A DNA stretch of 64,000 nt from Cryptomeria japonica. Its lineage: Eukaryota; Streptophyta; Pinopsida; Cupressales; Cupressaceae. The notes beneath the pieces are model-generated. The model worked only from the letters and a program-made list of their open reading frames with translations, made no database searches and had not been told where the DNA came from. Positions 43,851 to 57,100 of the stretch are shown one piece after another. Where the stretch lies: contig NC_081408.1 in assembly GCF_030272615.1 (NCBI RefSeq), positions 403,547,389-403,611,388 of the forward strand. Direction: 5' to 3'. Each line of letters opens with the position of its first letter. Position 1 is the stretch's first letter. The position numbers and the translations under genes are program-made.

Positions 43851-45192
43851 GTTGACTAGGGCTACAACCTCTTTTTCACTTGGAAATGTACATCTATTAT
43901 AAATTTACCCCTCACACTAGGTTAGAAGTGTGTCATCCTTCATCAAGAATCTCTTTCACCTAGCAATAGCAGGAAGGTATGCATTCTTGTTCCCTTCCTG
44001 TAATGCTCACCAAAATACCCTAGAGAAAATAAATAAAACTAACATACTAATGGAGATATATATTTTTTTAAAGTAACATCTAATGAAACACATATCATCA
44101 ACTATGCAATATACATTTAACACATAATCTTTATGAACATTAAACATATCACATACACTCATAAACACAAGAAAAATTAAACTAACAAATCATTAATACC
44201 ATCTCCCTAGGGTATCTCAACGACACTACTTACTACCATCATAAGCAATAACAACCTAACCATTTCCATTACGACACTTAACATCCTTAATCATTATTCA
44301 TGCACATATGCAATACACTTAGTTCCTATCTTTCATGGTATGCAATATACTTATCCTTAACCCAATATAATATCCTTTTCTTTTAAATGCATCATTAAAC
44401 CTTTCCTTCTTAAGATTCATATTAATTACCAAAATCCAAACGTGCCTAATCCTTATCCATTTCTTCTATCAACATGATCACAATTCACCTACAATGAGTA
44501 TTCATTACATAACGCATAGAAATAATTTTCCTTTTAAACTAACATTCTCATACCTACACTTGATTCCATAATCCTATCATGATCATATCTCTTTAACATG
44601 GTTCCTAAATGCATGATGCAATAATCATAAAGTCCTTCTTTAAACAATCATCTTAAATGATACTCAACTTTCTATCACAACCATAATAGTAAATGCCATT
44701 AATACATACACAATATCATTTATCAACTACAATTCATATACTACAGCAATCCTACTTACATAGGTTCTTTTCCAATTTTAATCTACAAGCTCATAAAACA
44801 ATCATAACATACACATAATGATAAACGCATAACAATAGACCTAATTACATTATTTCTAATAACTAAGCAATATTCAAATACCTTGAGATACACCCATGTC
44901 TTATTCTACTACTATAGTTGTAACCTCATTCTACATTAACTAGAACAATCTAAATCATTTCCTTAAGGTTAACTATTCATCTTACCAACTACCCATTGAT
45001 TTTTACAATCTAGAAAGTATCCATTTATCAAGAATATCAATCTTTCAATAACATACATTCAATGCTTGCATATACATCCATACTCAAAGATCATCCTATT
45101 ACAACATAATTATTACAATCCATTATAGCCTATATAGATTTCATCTTACTACAAGTCCTAATACCTATATCCACTAAATGCAAGCTACATAG

Positions 45193-48100
45193 TGTTGGTG
45201 CCCAAAACCACAAATTGGAAAACCAAAGACTTGCCTAATCCTCAGTTGTTCCAATTAGCCTTGGCCAATGAACAGGGATGGTCAAAGACCAAATCCCTCT
45301 ACACTTTAGGCTCCACTAAACTTAGGTGGGTATACCTTATGCTCTCAAGCACAAAAAGGTTTGTTTTGAGTGAATTTAAACTATGAGAATTAGCAATTGC
45401 AGGGATGGCAAAAGGTTTTCCTGCAACTATGCTAACAAAAGTGCTTTTTATTGAATGCCTTTAAAACTGATAAAATGAGTGTGAGTGTAGTTGTATTATG
45501 CAAAAGATTACTGTTAGGACTTAAAGAAATTATGAAAAAGAGCAGTACTTATAGAAATTACAAGATTTGTTTCTTTGATAAGGACCTAATGCATACAAAC
45601 TTAGTCAGCAAAGATTAATAATAGACCAATGCCTTTATCTGACAGTTAATGCATAACTTTGTGGACAAGAATCACTATCAACTCAAGAGACAATTGTAAG
45701 ACCATCACTGTGAAGGTTTCATTATGTATTGCAAGAACAATAAAAACCTAATTTTACATTCGACACAACATCATGTGATGGCACATCACAACAAATCCAA
45801 AAGATTTATCAAAAGGACACATGATTTCATCAAACACAAAATTACACACAACGATCTGAAGATAAAAACATGAAATATTGTATATTAACTTCTGGAATAA
45901 GAATGTACACAAAAACTGCACTTACAAATACTCCAATACATTCAGTTTGCACAAAATAAACTTCTCATTCCTACTAGACCTTTCTAAAACACAACACTTG
46001 TAGTCCAGCCAGTGGTAGAATTATCTTAAAAAATAAAAAATTGTCCCCCCTTTGTTCTGTGTGACTTCCCTTTTTATAAACATAAGGGATAGTTGCAGAC
46101 AATTTCATTCCCAAAGGACACACCCTTTGGTTTAAGAAATAATTAGAAATGAAAACCCTAAAATACATACTAAATAAATGCTTTAATAATGTTCTTTTAT
46201 TTTTCGCCTTGATAAAGTTCCTCGACTTGATCGTGCAAATCTTTAAATATTCATTATCACCCAAAGAACTCCTTCACATAAGATAAGCCAATCAAATTCC
46301 TTGATTTAAGAATTAAATCATATTCTACCCTTGATTAGGGTTTGCCTTCGAAAAATTAATAACCATTTCTTGCATGTAAATACTTGGTTAGAGTAATCAA
46401 AGTATTTCAACCCTTTTGGAAAATATTAATTTACCCTAGTATAGATTTTTAAATAATAACATATGATTCATAAAAGAATATACTTCCCTTTTGAAAATGA
46501 TATCCGTGGACAAATATTCCAATAACACGATAGGAATACATTTTCACCTTTTAGGACAACTTCAATTCTTTTGGAAATATGAAATATATACTTGCAAAAA
46601 ACCAATCAAACCATTATCCATATGATATAAATGATTTACCCTAATGCATATGTTCAATTTATTTACTTAGGGTAAATATATTTGATGAAAGAAAATATCA
46701 ACCATTTGATAATCAAATGTTATTCATTATTTTCACTATATGTCAAAAGGCTTTTATAAATAAAATGTAATTCCCTTGACCAAATATTCCTGGCTAGTAA
46801 ATAATATTACAAAATAACATTGAGTGAGAAAATGTTATATGTGAGACAATGATTTAAAGACTTTTTTGCAAAAATAAAAATCATTATATCTCCAAATATT
46901 ATATTAAGCCTTTGCGTAAAAAACACTTCCTATGCAATATGTGCCAAAGGAATATGATTTAATTAGCTGCACAAGAATGGTATAGTTAGACATTTGTAAT
47001 AAATCAAATTTTTTGCATTAGGGATATTTTAGAGAAATAAAAATTTTAGTAATATAATCCCTATACAAATAAAAAATACTTTTGCCCTTAAAATTGATTT
47101 TAATCCATAATAGTATAGCCATTTTATCAATGGAACAAAAATAGTTTTTACTAAGAGAAGTGACAAAAAATCATTTTGATAATAAAAAATCTCAAGACAT
47201 AAGCATATAGCATTGGAGAATATTTTTACTTTTGAGTCACAAAACTTCCCAAAGTAAATAAAACCACCTTATTAATCTCCTCTTTGGAAAAATTAAAATT
47301 ATAACTCTCAAACATTAACTCAAAAGTAAAACATTAAAATATATTAACTTACCCCCTTTTGCAAAAATTAAAACAATATTACCTCAAGCTCATCGTGGTC
47401 TCAAAATACCCGATACCCGATGAGAAACTCACTTTTGGTCTCAAAATACATCAATCATATTGTATAAATAAAATCCACCCTAATATGTATTCAATTCATA
47501 TATTTAGAGAAAAAATTATTCATATGAAAATAATGAAAGATGACAATCATAATTTAGTAAAGCTCATTTAAGTCATCATTTCACCATGCATCAAAACTTA
47601 AGGTAGGAAGAACCTATGTAAATATATTTCCCTTTTGATAAAAAAAATTTCTTTTACAATACATTATAAATAAAATTTATAAATATTGCCCCCAAAATAG
47701 GAAAATATAATAATTTACTTTTTCCAAAGTAATTTCGTGAATGATAAAAGATCAAAGTAAAATATTATTTTTAAAACCTTTGGGTAGAGAATACTTCCTT
47801 AATATGTACCCAATAGATATAATTTTCTCATATCCCCAATGGCAAAAATAAAAATAAAATTCAATACCTTCACAGTGGATTGTCATCGGGGAAGCATTCT
47901 TTTTGTTGCACTGATCTCCCGATGAAAAAGAACTAAAATGCAAATGCCTCCATCGGGGTATTGCTGGAATTTCCACTTGTTCAGGGTGTCACTTTGAAAA
48001 CAATAAAAATATCATAAAAAGGCCCTCCAAGGTGAGATATATGGTCGGGGCAATCATTTTAACACTAAAAACATCATTAATCACTCATATCCAGCTCCAA

Positions 48101-48909
48101 AAGATGGCCCGAACTGCAAAAACGTGAATGAATTTTTTTTTGTTGTTGTTTATTATCTTCAACTAATTTTTATGAGCAAATTTTAATTCTTTTTGAAATA
48201 AACTCATTATTTCTTTTCCCTAACAAGACTATAATTCATGTTAGTTAAAAATATCATATAAACCTTTGTTACCTTGCAACATAAATAATATAAATAAATA
48301 ACATTATAATATTAATTGAAGCAAAAATATAATATCCAAAGCTAATCACTTCAAATTAATATTATACTTTTTAGGAAAATTAAAATAATTGCAAATAAAA
48401 TGGATTTCGTAAAAATATCAAACGAAATTGTGAGGCTTCAAGATTCTACATGCTGCCATATAATGATATAGATAATTCATAGGCATGATCCAATCAATGT
48501 AATGTTCCTACAATAGAAAATTATAAATATCCAAATGCACTCATTTTGATAAAAATTCTAAAAATGTATACTTTAAATTCAAGAAAAGAGCATTTGAGTT
48601 AGCTTTATAAAACATATCAATGACACCGTTTGAATCTGAAATTTGAAACGAAGGTACTTGGATATACACAAAATGCAAAAGAATAATTAGTTTGACATAA
48701 TAATGTTTAGATGGAAAGAAATTATGGTTCAGAAGGGTGTACCTGAAAATTCAACTTTTGAATACATATACATACCTAGAAATTGACCTCTTAACGTGTT
48801 CATAGGTTTTTAGGAGCTGATCAAAGGTAGTACATACAATTGCATTGATAAATCCGCTTTTTGGCATGAATCTATAACTCTAAAATCTTCAAATTTTAGG
48901 GTTCCAACA
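45193..48909 (-). mobile_element. Solo gypsy LTR, 3717 bp, related to the 2.9-kb gypsy LTR
   Basis: On the plus strand it starts TGTTGGTGCCCAAAACCACA, the terminus of the gypsy LTR at 3433, and ends TTCCAACA. A perfect CATAG duplication flanks it (45188-45192 and 48910-48914). The first 1.3 kb aligns with 3433-4620, including AGACCAAATCCCTCT, CTTTAGGCTCCACT and GGACACACCCTTTGG. The rest is diverged or unrelated, so it is a different subfamily. No internal sequence is present: a solo LTR left by LTR-LTR recombination. Confidence 0.85.
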
Positions 48910-48914
48910 CATAG

Positions 48915-51914
48915 CTACATTTACCTTATCATCTTAATTACCATATCTGATTTCCTATTCTTTTCTATCTTAAACAAGAACATAAATTCCTATTACATGA
49001 CCTTGATATAAAAACTCATGAATCCCTTTACAAACCATTACAAGATAATCTACAACATATCTATTAACATGAATTGCATTCCATTTTAATGATAATTACA
49101 TTTCAATACATCTCAATATCCATCTTACAAACTATAGGCCCATTTCCTAAACATCATCTACTTTATTATTACATGATCATTTCAACAAGAGAATATCTCT
49201 CCTAATACATAGTCTCATCTACAACCTCTAGAATAAGATTACATTACATAACCCATGATATTAATCACATTCATCCCCTACAATAATCATCCATAAGCTG
49301 CAATGAAGAAGAATCCACATTCACGCATAAGAATCCAATGGGAACATTCCAATGGTAGAAAGGCACCAACCACCTAACCATGTGGAACCAAAGGAACTGC
49401 CCCCCGCGCTAGGAGATGACACAAGGTTCCAAGACACACTCTAGACCTCAACTGACACCAACTACCAAAGAGGCTCACAACTCATGGATCACAACAACAC
49501 ATACACAACAACCAATCACATGGCAACCACAAATAGAAACTCCCAAAGGCATAACAATAGACAAGGCATAAATACAACAAGCAAGGAAAAATGTAGGAGT
49601 GGAGTGTCATCACATGCTATCCTCCAAAATATAGAAACACAAACCTGATAGACATGTGGAGCTATCTCAACCTATGAGAGAATCAAAGGAGATTGACTTG
49701 CCACCACAATGGCCATCTGAAGCTTATCCTAAAACATCCTCCCTAGGATCAAGTCTTAGGGCTCAACTATTAATTATCTTGATTAGGTGAATACTAATTA
49801 CCCAACCCATCTAATTCATTATTAATGTTATCACTTGTTTATAATAAGAAAAAGTTCCAATGTGCCCTGGCGATCTAGACGGGAGGCTTATCAACTCACC
49901 ACCTATCTCTCACGACCTTGGTCATCACATGGAAGCCCACTCCCCCTAGTATGTTCCAAAAAACAATAACAACAAGGAGGCTCTAATTCAACATTCAAGG
50001 ATGATCCATAAACAACATCACATAATCATTAAGTATCCATAAACAATCCAATACCAACAACATCAATAAACCAACAATGGGCCTCATGTCAAAATAGTGC
50101 ATCAAAAGCCATATCAAAGTCAATCAAAATCCACCATAATCATGAAATGAACATCAATAGTAAGGCACATCAACTTACTAGACCAAGAACAACAAATAAA
50201 TCCTCACTACATGGCTTATCAACAAGCTGGAGACACACAAAACCTCTATGATATGGCTTATCAACATACCGAAGCTTAAAAATCATTGAATAACATCAAA
50301 TTAGATAAAATACAATATTGTAAAACATCATAAAACCTCAACATAAGCCTCTGGTACAAGAACAACTCCAAAAAATTCATCATAGAATGAGAAAATTGAG
50401 AACAAACACCAAGACAACATAGTTTAGTGCCTCTACTGCACAGAATAACGCTTTTACTATATTTTGCAACACATACATTTTACCCTGTAGCTCATTCGAC
50501 AAGTTCTGAAACACATATGATAAAAGTTACAACACTTTTACTATCAAGTAGCGCATATACAATTTCCTATAGTGCATTTATCCAGACTTGCAGCGCATAC
50601 ACAGAACAGTGTAGCGCATATACCAGAAGAAACCTTGCATTTGCAATAAGATTTAGAACATATGTTAAAGTAGAGAATTTTATAAGAATTGGACATGGAG
50701 ATAAGAAAATTTCGGAAGGAAAAATAAAATCAAAGGCACAACGATAAAAATCGAATATGGACTCAAAGAAACACCTAGACAATACGAAATGAATGATATA
50801 AACAGAATATAAAACCATAGACAATAATGAAAGATATATCCAAAACACAACTTTAGGGTTACCGACCCAGAACTCAGACAAAACAATATACAGAGACTCT
50901 TACATGGCTTGACAACACAATCAATATGATCGCAGACCTAAATACTAGCATAAGAACCAAATCTAAGAAGGATAAACAACATATAAACAAATCCTGACAT
51001 GGGAAATATCAAAGACTTTTTTCATAGTCATTTGCTCACAACAGGAAACAATAATCTCAGAGTAATAATAAATTTCCCTCAAAACTATAGTGCAAACTAT
51101 GTGATGTCAATTTGACCCATGAAATATTTGACCTTCAACTATATAAAAATATAGAAATATATTTCCATTGCTCCTGAAAAACAATCTTTTCTGCAAACAT
51201 GGAGAAAAAAAGATTAAAAAATAAAATGCAAAGGAAAGATCCTCCAACTTGGAATTTGAAGCGATGGAAAGGAAATTTGATGAAGCACAAACCAAATCCA
51301 AGCAAGCTCAAGACAAAATTCTTCAAGCTCCAAAATCCAAAATGCAAAGAAATCTCCAAAAAGGTAACCCGACACAATGCACAGGCTACCGAATAAAAAG
51401 GAAAACCATTCAAACCCTAGCCTCAAAAATCGGCCAATCAAAATAAACCAAAATAATATAAAGCTTACCTACCCAACATTACAATATTTTTTATTTCCCC
51501 AATCATATACAACCAATAACAATTAGCGGTAGGTAGGAATAATAATAAAACTCATTTACCCTTGTAGCAAGAGAATATTGATAAAATAATATAAAGTATT
51601 ATTTACCAATGCAAAAATAATAATAACCATGCTCTATTAAATATTATGGGCTAATAATTAAAATAAAACCAAATAAAACAATTGAACAATTAAATACAAA
51701 TTACCAAGGCTAATAAAATAAAAGCCAAATAAATAAATATAAAATAATCAAAGGCTTAGTAATAAATTAAAAGCCACCAATAAATATTAATCGATCATTA
51801 ACATATAGAAACACTATTGAACAATAAATAAATAATAAATAATAAATAAATGAATACCACTTAAACAATAAATCTAAAATAAATAAATAAACATTAAATC
51901 TCAATTAAATAAAT
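48915..51914. other. Non-coding AT-rich stretch (part of putative LTR E)
   Basis: About 3 kb without a supported gene. Notable segments are a cluster of GTAGCGCATA-like words (50540-50625) and AT-rich AATAAATAAATAA sequence from 51560 to 51914. Open frames around 50427-51446 occur on both strands in overlapping positions and look random. Confidence 0.5.
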
Positions 51915-51930
51915 AATCCAATTAAAAGCA

Positions 51931-54191
51931 ATGGCTCTGCAATTAGGTAACAACAGGCGGTTTGGTGCTTGGGCAGATGTGGCATGGGATGATCCGCCAC
52001 ATGTGCCTCAGTGGGTGTTCTCCAAGGGGCGATGGGAAGACAAGGCTCCGCATTCAGGAAGGCATCACAGAGGATTTCGTCCGGTCTCCAAATATTTTTA
52101 GGGCTTTTTAAAGAGTTTTCTGCGTCGTCATATGGGGAGCTTGAACCGGTGAGGTCAGAATGGTAATGGGAGGAACAATAACATGGGGAAGCAGTCGGGC
52201 TTCTCCGGTACTGTTAACCATTCTTTTGCTGAAGTGGTGGGTGTGGAAGTCAATGCTACTTCAAGGGCATCCGGGTCTGTCAAACAGGTGGGTGTCGCTG
52301 GTATCTCTGGCAAAGACGCAGTAATCTCGAGTAATAAAGCCCTTCCTTTCTCTGGTCTGGAAAAAGGTAACATGGTTGATACAGCCCCGATGAAAGAGGT
52401 ATGGTTCTCGCAGCCGTTTTTGATTTTTGTGGTTCTTTTGTGGCAAAAAGGGCCTCTAAGTTACATGTTGTGGCTCTCTTAGGGGAATTTTGGGGTCCTC
52501 AGACCAATTTGTCTAAATTGCACTCTAAATTGCATAAACACTGGCCTGCACTAGTTTGTTTTTAGTTGTTATCATCAAATTCTTGTGTTTTGGTTTTTGA
52601 ATCCCCCCATTTTAAGGATGATGTTCTTGCGAATTCATATCATTGGCTTGGTAATATTTTGTTTAGGGTTTCCGCTTGGAAACCCTTTTTGTCCCAAAGT
52701 GGGTCAAACCTAAAACTCTACCGGTTTGGTTTGGATTACCTCAACTTCCCTTTGAATTCATGGATCCAGAAGTGTTGAAATCCATAGGGGATAATTTTGG
52801 GAATTTTTTGACATCTAAATCTATTTTTGAGGAAGGGAAGGTTCTGGTAAAAATCTGCATGTTGGTTCCCCCTACTTCTGTATTCCCATTTTCATGTAAT
52901 CTCAAATCAAATGAGGGTATTTGGAAACAACCTATTGTGAAAATGGATAATGATCTCTGTCAAAATTTGATTGTCGTGGATGCTCCCCTATTCTTGGATT
53001 TTCGTAATGCAAAAGCTGGTATAAATAATAAGGAAGGTTTGAATGCTCCCTTCAATACCGCCTCTGTTAAAGAATCCAAGGAAGGTTTGAATGCTCCCTT
53101 CAATACCGCCTCTGTTAAAGAATCCATTCATGTCTCGATTGAGTCTGATTTCCAGTTAAAGGAGGGTCTCAATAATGTCATCCAATTTAAACATAAAACC
53201 TCCATTGACAAATTGGAGAGTGTTGAGAACACTTTAGATCAGGTCGAGTTGGAAGGCATTATTAATTTTGTCTGTCGATTAGGTTAAAGATGGCATTGCT
53301 AATCTAGCTAGCTAGACATGTATTCCTCCCTTACAAGGCCCCAATCATTGCCTTGTTAAGAAGGAGGGGCTTGTTGACAATCTAGGTGATGAGGCCCTTT
53401 GTTCTTTAGAAAGGTCGGCTGGTCATATGGACATTCCTCATAATATTGCAGATACTGGGGTGATTGCTCTGGTTGTGTCTACCCCCTTTAATCTTGACGA
53501 TGCTGCTCTAATTCAGAAAGTAAAAGAGTTAGCGTATAGTGAGCCTACCAAGGAATGTGGCATGCCTCAGGTGCCTTTACATATTTCTCTAGATGAACAC
53601 ACGGTTCAGCAAGTTGAGCATTTTCTCAAGTCTAACAACAAGGATCTTTTGGAGGAAGAGGTCTCGAATAAGATTATGTATTTTATTGAAAATGAATTAG
53701 ATTTAATTCATAAGAGTTTACCACTATCCCCTTCTTTTAATCCCTCTGAGGTTCCTATTAATGTCACCCAGGATGCTTCTAATCGAGTGGTTCCCCAGGA
53801 ATTGGTCCCATCTCCTCAGTCAACTTTTGTTAAAATGCCTATTAGTTCTTCTATTGCCCAAGTTGAGCTGAATTTCCCTATCTTTGTTGTGTCCCCGGGT
53901 AGGGGTAGACCTCCAAAAAACCATAAAACTCAGTTGGAAATAGATGCAGACATTCAGCAAGTTTTGTCTGCTTCCCGTGGGTTTAAGAAGGCTTCAACAT
54001 TGTCTTTAGGTAATGGGAAAATTAGTGGCCATGACTTGAGCTCCATTAAAAAGGAAAAAAAGTGTGTTCTCGGTCCTCCAGTTACTAGATATGTGGTGGT
54101 CAAGAGAAGCTTACATAAAAACTTTGGGGAGAGTTGTTCTTCTCCCATGAGTGAAAAGAGGGGAGTGTCGACCTCCCCTCATGAGCAATGA
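51931..54191 (+). pseudogene. LINE ORF1 (RNA-binding protein), broken
   Basis: It starts at ATG 51931 (MALQLGNNRRFGAWADVAW), four bases into the element, and stops early at 52099. Downstream, 52183-52440 keeps NHSFAEVVG. After frame changes, 52590-53000 encodes a DUF4283-like domain (FKDDVLANSYHWL, FVPKWVKPKTLPVWFGLPQLP, FEFMDPEVLKSIGDNFGNFL). Such domains are standard in plant L1 ORF1 and bind the element RNA. The C-terminal half (53427-54191) is open and Ser/Pro-rich with VVSPGRGRPPKNHKTQ, an AT-hook-like RGRP core. The stop overlaps the ORF2 start as ATGA. A 48-bp tandem duplication is present at 53030-53125. Confidence 0.8.
53030..53125 (+). repeat. Exact 48-bp tandem duplication in LINE ORF1
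   Basis: Two identical 48-bp units (53030-53077 and 53078-53125) encode KEGLNAPFNTASVKES twice, in frame. Identity without a single change marks it as more recent than the surrounding mutations. A diverged KEGLN.V word follows at 53160. Confidence 0.9.
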
Positions 54192-57100
54192 GGATTATCT
54201 CATGGAATGTTAGGGGCTTAAATGCCCCTAACAAGAGACACTTGATCAAGTCTCAGTTAGACTTGGTTAAGTGGGATTTAGGAATGCTTCAGGAGACTAA
54301 GCTCTCTTTGGAGAAATCTGAGTTCGTATTTTCTTCTTGGAAGAGGTGGAATTTTTTATTTTGCCTGGCCTCTGGGGCATCGGGAGGCCTGGCATTATTA
54401 TGGAATGATTTTGTGGTTGATGTGGAATTGGTTGCTACTAGGCCAAATTGGATGTTATCATTAGTATCATACAAAGACTTTAGATTTAAAGTATGGGTGT
54501 CTAACATTTATGCCCCCTTAGGTATCTCGGCTAAATACAGTCTTTGGCAAGAACTCATTAGGGTTTCATCCCCCCTTAGAAATCATGCCTTTATTATTTT
54601 TGGGGGATATTTTAATGCAATTTTGGATTTAGGAGAAAAATCAGGGGGTATTTGTCTAAATAAGAAGTCTATGGATGACTTTAATGCATTCACTTTTGAT
54701 ATGTCTCTTTTTGATTGCAAGCCAAATAATGGTCTTTTCACATGGACAAACATGAGGAAGAATTTCTCTCAAATTGCGGAAAGATTGGATAGATTTTTAC
54801 TTTCCTCCAATTGGTTTGAATCATATATTGAGTTTTTCTCTTCCATCCTTCCCCTGTTCGGGTCTGATCATTTACCAGTTTCCCTGTCTATTGTGAGAGA
54901 TAGACCTTCTCATAAACTACCATTTAATTTCAAACCCATGTGGTTTAGGAATCCTTCTTTTCTTTCCCTCCTGCGACAATGGTGGGGAGAGGCTCCATTC
55001 ATTAGAGGTTCTAGAATGTTCCAGATTGTCAAGAAGATCAGTTTAAAAAAAAAAAACATCAGGGGGTGGAACTCTCTTCATTTCAAGAATATTTTTGAAG
55101 AAAAACAAAGGATCTTAGATATGATAGAGGTTTTGAATAGGCATGTGATGCTTCATGGTATGGGTTATAGGGTGTTGGATGAAATTAGGTCTCTCAGGAG
55201 TTAATTAGAAGAAATCTTGGCAAGAGAGGAGATATATTGGAGACAAAAATCTCGGGAGCTTTGGTTAGCTAATGGAGATAAGAATACAAAAAAATTTCAT
55301 GCTACCACTAAAATGAAAAGGGCCAAGAATAGGATCTCTTGTATTCAGGATTGTTAGGGGAATATTCTCTCAGAGGAAGGGGACATTTCTAGGGAAGCGG
55401 TAAAGTTTTTTAAGAATCTTCTTTCATCTGAGAATATCGATGACTCTAACAATATCTCTTCTCACATCCCCTCTCTTGTTTCTCTCGATGATAGTAGAAT
55501 GCTAATGTCTCCTTTCTCACTAGATGAGGCTAAGGGAGCTATTTTTGCTATGAATCCGGATAAGGCACCTGGCCTTGATGGTTTCACTCCTTTATTCTTC
55601 CAGAAATGTTGGGATTTTGTGGGTCTGTATGTCCTTTTGGCTCTTGAGGAAGCTAGGTGAAATAGGTCTATCCTTAAAGAGATGAACACTTCCTTAATTG
55701 TTATTTTACCTAAGAAGGAGGACCCTAAAACCTTTGCCGATTTTTGACCTATAGCCTTATGTAACACCATCTATAAGATCTTTGCCAAAGTAATTTCTAT
55801 GAGATTGGCCAAACTTTTACCAAGAATAATTTCCCTTGAGCAAGGAGGTTTTGTCCCACATAGGGAAAATTCTGAAGGGGCTATAGTTTCTCATGATCCT
55901 TAAGTTAGATATGATGAAGGCCTATGACAGGGTCGAATGGAATGCGTTAAAAGTTGTTCTGTCAAGGTTGGGTTTTTCTTTGGCTTGGATAAAATGGATC
56001 ATGTCTTGTATTTCCTTGGCAAGATTCTCGGTTCTTGTCAATGGGTCCCCTTGTGGCTTCTTCCACTTTTCTAGGGGGCTGAGGCAAGGGGATCCGCTGT
56101 CCCCTTTTTTATTTATATTATTAGTTGAAGCTCTAAGTTGGGCAATCTTATCAGCTCATGTGAATGGATTATGGAAGGGTATCAAAATTCAAAACTTTGA
56201 TCAGAGGATTTCCCATTGCCTTTTTGCTAATGACACTCTATTGTTTGGTAGTGTATCCTTGAAAGAGGATAGAGTCATAGATCAAGTGGTTAGGAATTAT
56301 GTATCATTTTTGGGTCAAAAGGTCAACAAGGAAAAATCTAAGATTTTCTTCTTAAACACTCACTCCTTGATCCAGGATAAGCTTTAGAAGTTTTGGGATT
56401 TCCAACTTGGGGATTTCCCTTGCAGCTACCTCAGAATCCCCTTTTTTGTTAAAAAGGATAAGGTGAGTTTTTGGGATAAAGTAGTTTCAGGGGTTTCAAA
56501 GAAACTCTTGTCATGGAACCATAAATGGCTCACCATGGTTGATAAAATTGTGTTGATTTAGTCTGTGTTGAATGCGGTGCCAATCTATTTAATGTCAATT
56601 CTAAAAGCTCCAAAGGCTTCTATTTTTAGTTTAAAGGATATTCTGAGATCTTTTCTTTGGAATAATAATAAGGATGGGAAATCTAGGATCCCCTTGTTAG
56701 CCTAGGACAAGGTTTGTCTTCCTAAAGAGCTTGGGGGGTCTGGAATTTATAGTTTGGAGAATCAGAATTTGGCCCTGGGGGCTAAGCTGGTATGGAAATT
56801 GTATGATAATCTAGATTCCCTTTAGGCTAGGATCATGTTTGCCAAGTATCTTTATAATGGAGCTAGGGAGTCTCTTTTTCATGCCTTGAGTCTACCTCAG
56901 GGGTCGGCTATTTGGAATTTTATGGGGAAATGTAGAAGTGTCTTGCTACCACATCTTTCTTGGGTTGTGCATAATGGTAGTAAAATTAGATTTTGGGATG
57001 ATGCTTGGAATGGTCATTGTCCTTTGGATTCTATTAGGGATTGGTCACCTTTGAAATCAATTCTTTTGGATAAATGGGGGGTTTTCTTATCTGATTATTT

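Noticed and set aside
50427-51446. Overlapping frames on both strands near 50.4-51.4 kb as a possible gene
   Set aside because: Composition is low-complexity, frames overlap on both strands, and no start, splice or domain signal stands out.
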